35,594 nt of DNA from Salinivirgaceae bacterium (GTDB lineage: Bacteria; Bacteroidota; Bacteroidia; Bacteroidales; SZUA-534), in the NCBI GenBank assembly GCA_016342715.1, contig JAEINW010000024.1, forward strand, positions 1-35,594. Direction: 5' to 3'. Under the pieces are notes generated by a model. The model was not told the origin of the DNA and ran no database searches. It saw only the letters and a list, made by a program, of their open reading frames with translations. This document shows positions 28,085 through 35,247 of this stretch, piece after piece. The translations under genes and the position numbers were made by a program. Every line of letters begins with the position of its first letter. Position 1 is the first letter of the stretch.

Positions 28085-29473
28085 TTGAAAAACATATCTA
28101 TTTTAAAAACCTTTTTTTTAGTGGGTTTTTGTTTTGCTACCTGTGTTTTAATCTCATGCAAAGACGAAGAATCTGAAGCTGGAATAAATATTCTTCCAAA
28201 TGGAGAACAGTACTTTGTTTCACACGATTCATTAACGAGCCTAAAAGCATTCACTTATTATCAGAGAGATGATACTATAAAAATTAATCCGTCGAGAGCT
28301 TTCATTGGAGTACTCCACGACCCTCGTTTTGGTAAATCTACATGTAATATTCTTACAGAATTAACGCCTGAATTAGATACCACATTTGGTTCTAAATATA
28401 TTTTTCCAACTATTGATTCGGTATGTTTAAATTTACAACTAAGTAGTGCTTTTTACGGATCAGGAAAAACAAAAAATCAAACAATAAATGTATATCATTT
28501 ATTGTTAGATAAAATGCTATCAACCATTGCCGAAGATACTAACGTCAATTATAATGATTACTTTGAACAAGGTTTAGTAAAGTTTGAAGTTAATTATGAC
28601 CCAACTACAAGAAATGATACTTTCCCCCTTACACAGCAATTATCGCAAGATTATATTGATTTATTTACATTAAACAGGACCCATTTTAGCGATGATTCTT
28701 CGTTTAGGAAAAACGTATTGAGAGGTCTTTATTTTGAAGCAGTAGATAATGGTAATGAAGATGCAATTAATTACATCAACCTATCCAAAAGCTCTTTAGA
28801 AGTTTATTACCAATATATCGACACTGTTTACACTGCCAATACAATCCATCATATTGATACTATTTCGAAAAGTCATCTATTGTCAATGATTTCTATTGTA
28901 AATGAAAACAGTGAAGAAAAAAGTAGTTCAAATTGCAATATTTTTTCTCATGAATATACTTTACATGATAATATTGATGTAATTGACTATTCACAAGACC
29001 CTGATGATAATTCTATCCAAAATGAATATCTTTATATAAAATCAAACTATGGATTGGAATCCCGTTTTCAAATTTTAAATGTCAATCATTGGAAAGATTC
29101 AGGTAATGTTTTCATCAATAAAGCTTCTTTGGAGCTAACTGTTGACTTTTTAGATGATGATAGAGACTATAACCCTAATCCCTATTTGTATGTTTATTTT
29201 GATGACATGCCCTCCATTAAAGACATAGATATGGAATATATTGGAGCCACAGTTGCACAATATAATTCTGAAACCGAAAAGTATTCAATTCCAATGACAG
29301 ATATACTTTCAACAGTAATCAATAGCGATGATAGTCAACTAAACATTACATTAACTACAGGACTTTATCAAAGTAGTGGTGGGGGAAATTTTGGCACAGA
29401 AAGAGTGGTTATTTGTGGAACAAAACACCCAACAAACCCACCTAGATTACAAATAACACATACAAAACTTTAA
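28085..29473 (+). CDS. DUF4270 lipoprotein, probably surface-exposed
   Basis: The frame is open from within the previous gene, with an ATG at 28043, but a TTG at 28085 gives an ideal lipoprotein signal: MKNISILKTFFLVGF..., then L-I-S-C with Cys25. That start gives 463 residues and avoids the overlap with the glycogen synthase-like gene. After the Cys comes KDEESE, resembling the K-(D/E)2 lipoprotein export signal that sends lipoproteins to the cell surface in some Bacteroidota. The body matches DUF4270: a GINILPNGEQY start, VSHDSL, a FIGVLHDPRFGKSTCNILTEL segment, and a C-terminal TERVVICGTKHPTNPPRLQI. Function is unknown. glmS follows after 14 bp. Confidence 0.85.
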   Translation: MKNISILKTFFLVGFCFATCVLISCKDEESEAGINILPNGEQYFVSHDSLTSLKAFTYYQRDDTIKINPSRAFIGVLHDPRFGKSTCNILTELTPELDTTFGSKYIFPTIDSVCLNLQLSSAFYGSGKTKNQTINVYHLLLDKMLSTIAEDTNVNYNDYFEQGLVKFEVNYDPTTRNDTFPLTQQLSQDYIDLFTLNRTHFSDDSSFRKNVLRGLYFEAVDNGNEDAINYINLSKSSLEVYYQYIDTVYTANTIHHIDTISKSHLLSMISIVNENSEEKSSSNCNIFSHEYTLHDNIDVIDYSQDPDDNSIQNEYLYIKSNYGLESRFQILNVNHWKDSGNVFINKASLELTVDFLDDDRDYNPNPYLYVYFDDMPSIKDIDMEYIGATVAQYNSETEKYSIPMTDILSTVINSDDSQLNITLTTGLYQSSGGGNFGTERVVICGTKHPTNPPRLQITHTKL

Positions 29474-29487
29474 TAACTCTCGTAATT

Positions 29488-31323
29488 ATGTGCGGAATTG
29501 TAGGATATATAGGCGATAAAAAAGCATACCCCATTTTAATAAATGGTTTAAAAAGATTAGAATACCGAGGATATGATTCTGCTGGAATTGCCTTATTAAA
29601 TGGAGAGTCTGTGCTTTACAAACGTAAAGGGAAAGTTGCCGATTTAGAAAAACACATTGGCGAAGCTTCTGTCGCTGGAAATATTGGTATGGGACACACC
29701 CGATGGGCAACCCATGGCGAACCCAACGATGAAAATGCACATCCCCACAGAAGTCAGAATGGCAAGTTTATGATCATCCATAATGGCATTATTGAAAACT
29801 ATTCCATACTTAAAGAAAAACTAATTACAAGAGGATATGAATTCAAAAGTGAAACCGATACTGAGGTTTTAGCTAACTTAATAGAATATATTTACTTAAA
29901 AGGTGATATTACAGCTGAGTTGGCTGTACGATTAGCATTAGCAAAAGTTGTTGGTGCATACGGCTTAGTTATTATGTGTTATGATGAACCTGATAAACTA
30001 ATAGCTGCACGCAAAGGGAGTCCGCTCGTTATTGGTGTTGGAAAAGGTGAATATTTTATTGCCTCTGATGCCACACCCATTGTAGAATATACAAAAAGTG
30101 TAATTTATCTGAACGATAATGATGTTGCTATTATTAAAAAAGATGAACTGCAATTAAAAACAATTAACAATGAAGCCTTAACACCAAGAATTCAAGAACT
30201 TGATTTAGATATTGGTGAAATTGATAAAATGGGATATGACCATTTTATGCTTAAAGAAATTAACGAACAACCTAAGGCAATTTCTGATACTTTTAGAGGA
30301 CGAATTAATAGTGACTTAACAAATATTCATCTTGGAGGTTTGCATGCTGTATGGCCAAATCTTGAAAATGCACGAAGAATAATTATTATTGCTTGTGGTA
30401 CTTCATGGCATGCAGGATTGGTAGGCGAATACTTATTTGAAGAATTTGCAAGAATTCCGGTGGAAGTCGAATATAGCTCGGAATTTAGATATCGAAAACC
30501 TATTATTTACAAAGATGACGTAGTTATTGCCATTAGCCAAAGTGGTGAAACTGCCGACACTCTTGCTGCAATACGTTTAGCAAAAGAAGCTGGAGCAATG
30601 GTATTAGGTATTTGCAATGTGGTTGGTTCTAGCATACCTCGTGAAACCGATGGTGGCGTTTACACGCATGCAGGTCCTGAAATTGGTGTGGCATCAACAA
30701 AAGCTTTTACTGCTCAGGTTACTGTTCTTACAATGATGGCTCTAAAACTTGCTAAAAAGAAATACCAAATTGGTGATAAACAATACCACCATTTAATTAA
30801 AGAATTAACTTTAATTCCCGAAAAAATAGAAAAAGCATTATTATCAAACGACCATATAAAAACTATAGCTGAGTTATATAAAAACAGTACAAATGCACTT
30901 TATTTAGGTCGTGGCTTCTTGTTTCCTGTAGCTTTAGAAGGAGCATTAAAACTAAAGGAAATTTCATATATTCATGCTGAAGGCTATCCTGCTGCAGAAA
31001 TGAAACATGGACCTATTGCATTAATTGATGCTGATATGCCAGTAATTGTAGTTGCCACTAAAGATAGCTCTTATGAAAAAATTGTATCAAACATTCAAGA
31101 AGTAAAGGCTAGAAATGGGGTTGTAATTGCTGTAGTAACAGAAGGTGATGTAACAATTAAAAATATGGCCAATCATGTGATTGAGGTTCCAGAAACTCCT
31201 GAACATTTAGCTCCTTTAATGTCAGTTATTCCATTGCAATTATTATCGTACCACATTGCTGTAATGCGCGGTTGTAACGTCGACCAACCTAGGAATTTAG
31301 CAAAATCAGTAACTGTTGAATAA
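29488..31323 (+). CDS. glmS: Glutamine-fructose-6-phosphate aminotransferase (isomerizing)
   Basis: A 611-residue enzyme making glucosamine-6-phosphate from fructose-6-phosphate and glutamine, the first step toward UDP-GlcNAc. The glutaminase domain begins MCGIVGYIGD with the nucleophile Cys2 and has GHTRWATHGEPND. Two SIS domains follow (ACGTSWHAG, SQSGETADTLAAIRLAKEAG, LGRGFLFPVALEGALKLKEISYIHAEGYPAAEMKHGPIALI). It ends in the usual PRNLAKSVTVE. It closes the plus-strand unit and is followed by a hairpin terminator. The accessory region begins directly after it. Confidence 0.97.
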   Translation: MCGIVGYIGDKKAYPILINGLKRLEYRGYDSAGIALLNGESVLYKRKGKVADLEKHIGEASVAGNIGMGHTRWATHGEPNDENAHPHRSQNGKFMIIHNGIIENYSILKEKLITRGYEFKSETDTEVLANLIEYIYLKGDITAELAVRLALAKVVGAYGLVIMCYDEPDKLIAARKGSPLVIGVGKGEYFIASDATPIVEYTKSVIYLNDNDVAIIKKDELQLKTINNEALTPRIQELDLDIGEIDKMGYDHFMLKEINEQPKAISDTFRGRINSDLTNIHLGGLHAVWPNLENARRIIIIACGTSWHAGLVGEYLFEEFARIPVEVEYSSEFRYRKPIIYKDDVVIAISQSGETADTLAAIRLAKEAGAMVLGICNVVGSSIPRETDGGVYTHAGPEIGVASTKAFTAQVTVLTMMALKLAKKKYQIGDKQYHHLIKELTLIPEKIEKALLSNDHIKTIAELYKNSTNALYLGRGFLFPVALEGALKLKEISYIHAEGYPAAEMKHGPIALIDADMPVIVVATKDSSYEKIVSNIQEVKARNGVVIAVVTEGDVTIKNMANHVIEVPETPEHLAPLMSVIPLQLLSYHIAVMRGCNVDQPRNLAKSVTVE

Positions 31324-31388
31324 AAATAAAATATCATTACAAAAAATTGGAGTTTAAAAGAAAATTGGACAAATAATATAAAGTTTGG

Positions 31389-31423
31389 AAAGCCTGATAA
31401 TTTAAATATTATCAGGCTTTTTC
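31389..31423 (+). terminator. Rho-independent terminator after glmS
   Basis: A 13-bp stem, AAAGCCTGATAAT at 31389-31401 with its complement at 31408-31420, loop TTAAAT, followed by T's on the plus strand. It lies 66 bp after the glmS stop. The opposite side has only three T's, so it mainly serves glmS. Confidence 0.85.
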
Positions 31424-31442
31424 CATATTAAAGCCGCATTAA

Positions 31443-31847
31443 TCATATATCCCTAAATTCATGATCACAGTTCATACATTTATAATCTACTTTCTTAAAT
31501 ATATTTCCAATTGAAGTAAATGTAATAATTGTTATGAAAAATGTTGTTAGAATTTTAATGGCATTCTTAAAACTATTCTTTACTTTAATATTCTCAGAAT
31601 CACAATTTGGACAAATCAACGTTTTGTAATCAACTAACTTTTCTCCAATTTCCTCCATTATTTCCTTAACTCTTTCAATATCTTTATCCGCAACTTGAAG
31701 CTCTACAGTCATTGCTGGTATATAATTTAAAACTTGAGTTGTTAATTCATCTTTCAAATAACAGCTTATTCCTTCAGATTCTAATTTACTTTTAAGCACT
31801 AATAAATCAGTTGCATTATGTGATTCTTTAATCGTGATAAATTGCAT
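31443..31847 (-). CDS. DUF2007 protein with split zinc-ribbon and membrane segment
   Basis: A 134-residue protein. Residues about 3-70 match DUF2007 (putative signal-transducing protein): LKSKLESEGISCYLKDE and ELQVADKDIERVKEIMEE. Then a CPNC pair at about 79-82, a hydrophobic segment at about 97-115 (ILTTFFITIITFTSIG), and a second pair CMNCDHEF. The two Cys pairs form a zinc-ribbon-like set split by a probable membrane helix or hairpin. Function is unknown. It faces glmS tail to tail with the terminator between them and is the first gene of the accessory zone. Confidence 0.75.
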   Translation of the reverse strand: MQFITIKESHNATDLLVLKSKLESEGISCYLKDELTTQVLNYIPAMTVELQVADKDIERVKEIMEEIGEKLVDYKTLICPNCDSENIKVKNSFKNAIKILTTFFITIITFTSIGNIFKKVDYKCMNCDHEFRDI

Positions 31848-31980
31848 AATCTAATATATTGTAGATAAAATTAATTAGTCAATTATACTAAATATTCAAC
31901 TATTATACGCTTATATCTGTTATGTTGTAAGTAGTTCTTATGCTTTGCTAGAGATAAAAATGGATCTCCTTTAGATAATG

Positions 31981-32454
31981 TCATTTGACCATCTCTTGTA
32001 AATATTCACCTAATAGATTCTCTAAATTCTCATGGTCTTGTAGTTCGTCGTACTGCACATCATGAGCATAAAGTTGCGCCCGTTGCTGTTCTGATAACTG
32101 AACATTGAAAACAAACTCTTTGTAAGCTTCATCCAAAAGTCCTGTTGGATTTACAACAGACAAAGAGCTGGAAACAATTTCGGCAGTTGCTACAGCTTTA
32201 ATTTCGTTCAGCACATGAATAATTTCGGGAGCAAATACCCCAAAAGAAGTTTCGTAAAATTCCGTAAAACCACCATTTGTTACAGTTTGATTTAATTTCA
32301 CTATCACATAAACCATCTTTTCAGGTCTAGTTAGTTTCTGAACAACTTGATACCATTGCGACCAACTTTCATTATCAAAGTTAGCGTCCTCCAGTTGCTG
32401 ATTAGCTGAACTAAATAGTCGACTAATTAAAGCTCTATTCGAAATATTCTCCAT
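31981..32454 (-). CDS. DUF4375 (DMP19-like) family protein
   Basis: A 157-residue soluble, mostly helical acidic protein. The segment LNQTVTNGGFTEFYETSFG followed by EIIHVLNEIKA is the DUF4375 (DMP19 family) hallmark (N-G-G-F-x-x-F). DMP19 of Neisseria is a DNA-mimic that binds a transcription factor, but most members are uncharacterised and occur as orphan accessory genes. It lies 133 bp upstream of the DUF2007 gene on the same strand; cotranscription is possible but not evident. Confidence 0.75.
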   Translation of the reverse strand: MENISNRALISRLFSSANQQLEDANFDNESWSQWYQVVQKLTRPEKMVYVIVKLNQTVTNGGFTEFYETSFGVFAPEIIHVLNEIKAVATAEIVSSSLSVVNPTGLLDEAYKEFVFNVQLSEQQRAQLYAHDVQYDELQDHENLENLLGEYLQEMVK

Positions 32455-32797
32455 TATCTTTCATTTCATTACTTACAACTTTCAAATATAAGAAAGTATA
32501 CTTTTCTATATTTCCATTATGGTTGAAATTATTTAAAGATATTATTCGCACTTATGGGTTTGTGAAACACTTTCAAATCCGATTAAATGTCCACATACCA
32601 CAAACTACATATCATCTTTATTTCATTATCTACGTAATTTGCCATTTCTTTTATATCTTAGTGTATAAATTCAATTATCTATATGATTTATTTTTTTCTA
32701 ATAAACCTTAATCATATATTGCCAAAAGTTTGAAACAAAACAAGTTAATTTTAAAAATAATTTGACTCTTACAATTAGGAGTCGTAATTTTAACACT
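32455..32797. other. Intergenic region, AT-rich, no recognised feature
   Basis: A 343-bp divergent gap between the DUF4375 gene and the unknown plus-strand gene. A 62-codon frame at 32523-32711 starts with TTG and is hydrophobic with aromatic residues; I see no family match and do not call it. No clear TAnnTTTG box, RNA or repeat was found. Confidence 0.5.
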
Positions 32798-33211
32798 ATG
32801 ATGGAATTAGTTACCAAAAAACAACAAATCATTGACAATATTATTAGATTAGAGAAATACTTATACCATTCAACTAAGTCAGATATAAAACAAGCCAAGG
32901 ATTTAGTTAAGAGCGGAAGAACAATAATTATTTATAAAGTAAACGGTGAAGATCATTTCGCACCAAGTCGCTTTGTTGGTTATATCGATAATGATTTAAA
33001 AAAGCATTTGGAATTTGAAGAAAAGGATGGTAAAGATACAAACCCTGTTATCACAAAAGTTTTGGGAAATCCCTTTTCTAATGATAAAATTGAAAATAAG
33101 TTTATAGATTATTGTGCCAAAATTGGGGTTGAAGTTCCCGATAATAATAGAAGTTATTGGAGAATAAGGGATAATAGAGGTAAGTATTTAGATTTGAATG
33201 AGTCAATTTAA
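32798..33211 (+). CDS. Unknown small protein
   Basis: The frame opens at a TTG (32762), but paired ATG codons at 32798 and 32801 give a better start (MMELVTKKQQIIDNI), for 137 residues. The N-terminal third is helical and charged. The rest contains HFAPSRFVGYIDNDLKKHLEFE, a GKDTNPVITKVLG segment and a C-terminal RSYWRIRDNRGKYLDL. The pattern F-A-P-S-R-F-x-G-Y followed by D-T-N-P-V-I-x-K-x-L-G recalls the small N-terminal module of some HNH/McrA-like restriction proteins, but no nuclease motif is present. I do not assign a function. It is alone on its strand between AT-rich gaps. Confidence 0.6.
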   Translation: MMELVTKKQQIIDNIIRLEKYLYHSTKSDIKQAKDLVKSGRTIIIYKVNGEDHFAPSRFVGYIDNDLKKHLEFEEKDGKDTNPVITKVLGNPFSNDKIENKFIDYCAKIGVEVPDNNRSYWRIRDNRGKYLDLNESI

Positions 33212-33296
33212 TTCTGGCATATTCATTTCCTTGAAGATATTGTATATTACAATTAACACAATGTGATATGGGCTCAGTCTGGAAAAACCAGAACGG

Positions 33297-33445
33297 TTGA
33301 CCATCCTTCTTCGGTTTTTGAAAAAAGTCGTTCCGATATTAATTGACCACCGCTCTCCGGAATTTGAGTAATCATAAGTGACAGAGGAATAACGTTTTAT
33401 ATAAAACGTATTTAAGACAGACTTAATATTTAGTTGGTGGTCAAT
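33297..33445. repeat. Inverted-repeat cluster (GGTGGTCAAT / ATTGACCACC)
   Basis: ATTGACCACC at 33342-33351 is exactly inverted as GGTGGTCAAT at 33436-33445, 84 bp apart. A related TTGACCATCC lies at 33297-33306, 46 bp (two 23-bp steps) upstream of the first, and GGTCATTT at 33459 lies 23 bp after the last. CCGGAATT at 33357-33364 and AATTCCGG at 33446-33453 form another inverted pair. Repeated binding-site-like units at 23-bp steps resemble transposon ends. Confidence 0.6.
33392..33409. repeat. 18-bp perfect palindrome
   Basis: ACGTTTTATATAAAACGT is a perfect palindrome in the middle of the inverted-repeat cluster. It could be a cruciform, a dimeric protein-binding site or the centre of a small element. 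No gene overlaps it. Confidence 0.8.
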
Positions 33446-33558
33446 AATTCCGGTTTTAGGTCATTTGGTGAGACTCTATTAGCTGTTATTTATTATTTAT
33501 TTTCTGGATAATTAAGTGCTAAAAATAGATTCAGATTTATGAATTGAATTATTTGTGT

Positions 33559-33566
33559 TACTTTTG
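33559..33566 (+). promoter_or_regulatory. Candidate -7 box for the gene at 33602
   Basis: TACTTTTG fits TAnnTTTG and lies 35 bp before the ATG. A TTG -33 element at the usual distance is absent. Confidence 0.35.
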
Positions 33567-33601
33567 AAACTCTGAAATACTTTATAATCAATATTTAGTT
33601 T

Positions 33602-33994
33602 ATGCCCTATCAAGATGTGTTTGTCCTTTTCTGGGAACAGGTAAAAGAAAGTGTCCAAGAAGGCCGCTTTGCCAAGTTAACCATGGCAAAAACCATTGGT
33701 AAGCCTGATTTGAAAAATATTTTTGTTAGACCCATCTATTCTGAAGATGGCTTTAAGGTCTTGCTGAAATTGCGCTACAGATCCAGAGAGACCGAGGATA
33801 AGGAAGACGAGCTTACATTAGACGAGGCTTTTGTGGTCTTAAAATCACATCTCAGAAACCCTTTTTCCTCTGTTCTGATGTTTACCACAACAAAGGATGT
33901 TACTTTCAAAATTAACAAAAAGGGTGCTGGCAGTATTACGGAGGCTTTGCCGACATTTCATAACGTTACGCAAGCTGAGAAAGATATAGAATAG
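33602..33994 (+). CDS. Probable N-terminal fragment of a SAM-methyltransferase family protein
   Basis: A 130-residue protein whose sequence (FVLFWEQVKESVQEGRFAKLTMAK, then DLKNIFVRPI, a YRSRET strand and VLMFTTTKDV) resembles, from memory, the N-terminal 120-130 residues of a Bacteroidota family annotated as class I SAM-dependent methyltransferase. It stops before any SAM-binding motif, where full-length relatives continue. No continuation is readable in the 215 bp that follow. It may be a decayed gene or a stand-alone domain protein. It has a promoter-like box upstream. Base composition is less AT-rich than that of neighbours, which suggests a separate origin. Confidence 0.5.
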   Translation: MPYQDVFVLFWEQVKESVQEGRFAKLTMAKTIGKPDLKNIFVRPIYSEDGFKVLLKLRYRSRETEDKEDELTLDEAFVVLKSHLRNPFSSVLMFTTTKDVTFKINKKGAGSITEALPTFHNVTQAEKDIE

Positions 33995-34209
33995 CTGAAG
34001 CGACAGCATTGGGTTGCAATGTTAGGTGTGCTTATTTATTTTGCTTTTAATAGAATACTATTTTGCCTACTTCTAAAATAGCACAAACTTATTTCTGAAT
34101 CCCCTATTTTTCGAGTATCGGTACATAAGCTTCTGTAGAATCAATAAATGAATTTGCTATTGCACCACTGGCATATTCCAATTAATAGTAGGAGCTTTAT
34201 TTCCACTAC

Positions 34210-35157
34210 CTATCCATTCTTTTCACAAACCCATATTTTTCTTGCGAAATTTATCTTTCCTCTTTTGCTAACGCTGCAATAATCTAATATTCTGAAGCCT
34301 GTGTTAGTGATTATGTTTGTAATATCTGAGCTAGATACAATAACAAATCGATCTGTGATTTTTGCTGTCGACTCAATAATGTGTAAGATATCATTATCTG
34401 TTGAACGGGTGAACAAATTGTATGGCAGGTCAATAATTGCAGCCTCATACCTTTTGCTAAGGTCTTTAATATCGGAGTGATATATATTTGCAGTATAGTT
34501 GAAGTGAGAAATATTTTCTCGTGCAGCCATACATATCTTTAAGTTAATTTCACACCCCTCAATGTTATTTCCTGCAAAACAGGCTTCTAACATTATTGTT
34601 CCAACACCACAACATGCATCTAATAGCTTTTTCTCTTTGTTTGCTTCTGCTGCAATATTGACAAGAGCTTTGGCAATACTTATACTTATTGAGTTACTGT
34701 ATGAACAGGGTTTCTGCTTGTGTTTATGCCAAGCTAAATTGTTTTTATTCAAAATACCAAAATACCAAATACCCTCGTAATAGCATAAAGCATAAGTTAT
34801 GGTTGGGCTATAATAATCATGAATACCTTCAATACTGTAGCCTATATCTCTTAACTTTTTTAGCCGCTCTGCATACTCAGTTGTATCTCCATCAAAAACT
34901 AAATATTCAACTTTGAAACCTTCAATGCGTAAACTTTCCTTTTTTATTTCATTAATTAAAGTAGAATAATGTTCAGAAAATGAAATAATATCAAGTCTAC
35001 TTTTAATGTAAGCACTACATGAAGGTTCTGCTTTTATATTGGAAAAAAGCAGCCTATTCTTTTCTTCCTTAGAAAAAATATATCTCGATTCGAGCTTGCA
35101 TAACTCACTTTCAGTATTGTCATAAGCAAAGCAATATATATATTTGTTTATATGCAT
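34210..35157 (-). CDS. Putative RNA methyltransferase (UPF0020/Trm11-like)
   Basis: A 315-residue protein with a C-terminal Rossmann methyltransferase: SAM motif I LLDACCGVGTIMLEA (from about 178), acidic EGCEIN after strand 2, and a catalytic DLPYN at 243-247, the variant of the (D/N)PPY motif typical of guanine-N2 or related amino-methyltransferases acting on tRNA (Trm11/TrmG10, UPF0020). The N-terminal 140 residues are variable; no clear THUMP domain can be named. A small-molecule or DNA target cannot be excluded. It stands alone on the minus strand between a degenerate region and a recombinase remnant. Confidence 0.75.
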   Translation of the reverse strand: MHINKYIYCFAYDNTESELCKLESRYIFSKEEKNRLLFSNIKAEPSCSAYIKSRLDIISFSEHYSTLINEIKKESLRIEGFKVEYLVFDGDTTEYAERLKKLRDIGYSIEGIHDYYSPTITYALCYYEGIWYFGILNKNNLAWHKHKQKPCSYSNSISISIAKALVNIAAEANKEKKLLDACCGVGTIMLEACFAGNNIEGCEINLKICMAARENISHFNYTANIYHSDIKDLSKRYEAAIIDLPYNLFTRSTDNDILHIIESTAKITDRFVIVSSSDITNIITNTGFRILDYCSVSKRGKINFARKIWVCEKNG

Positions 35158-35247
35158 ATTTTAATATTAAAAGCAAAGATAATTTTATAAAATTAAAACC
35201 CATATGCTGTCTTTTACATTCTTCTATCAGAGTGCTGGTAAATAGTT

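Larger units (their letters stand above)
33212..33601. other. Noncoding stretch with clustered inverted repeats
   Basis: This 390-bp gap contains a 5-bp hairpin (TCTGG/CCAGA, 33278-33292), several copies of a TTGACCA(C/T)C motif in both orientations, an 18-bp perfect palindrome and an inverted CCGGAATT/AATTCCGG pair. The right end holds a candidate promoter for the gene at 33602. It probably is the remains of a small mobile element. Confidence 0.55.

Noticed and set aside
32523-32711. 62-codon plus-strand frame starting with TTG
   Set aside because: No recognisable motif, aromatic and AT-driven composition, weak start; not enough support for a gene.
33950-34032. Possible integron attC site: GTTAGGT core after the gene at 33602 with a nearby GCTG/CAGC stem
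   Set aside because: The partner box and the second pair of sites do not match well, no sister sites were found after neighbouring genes, and no integrase is present.
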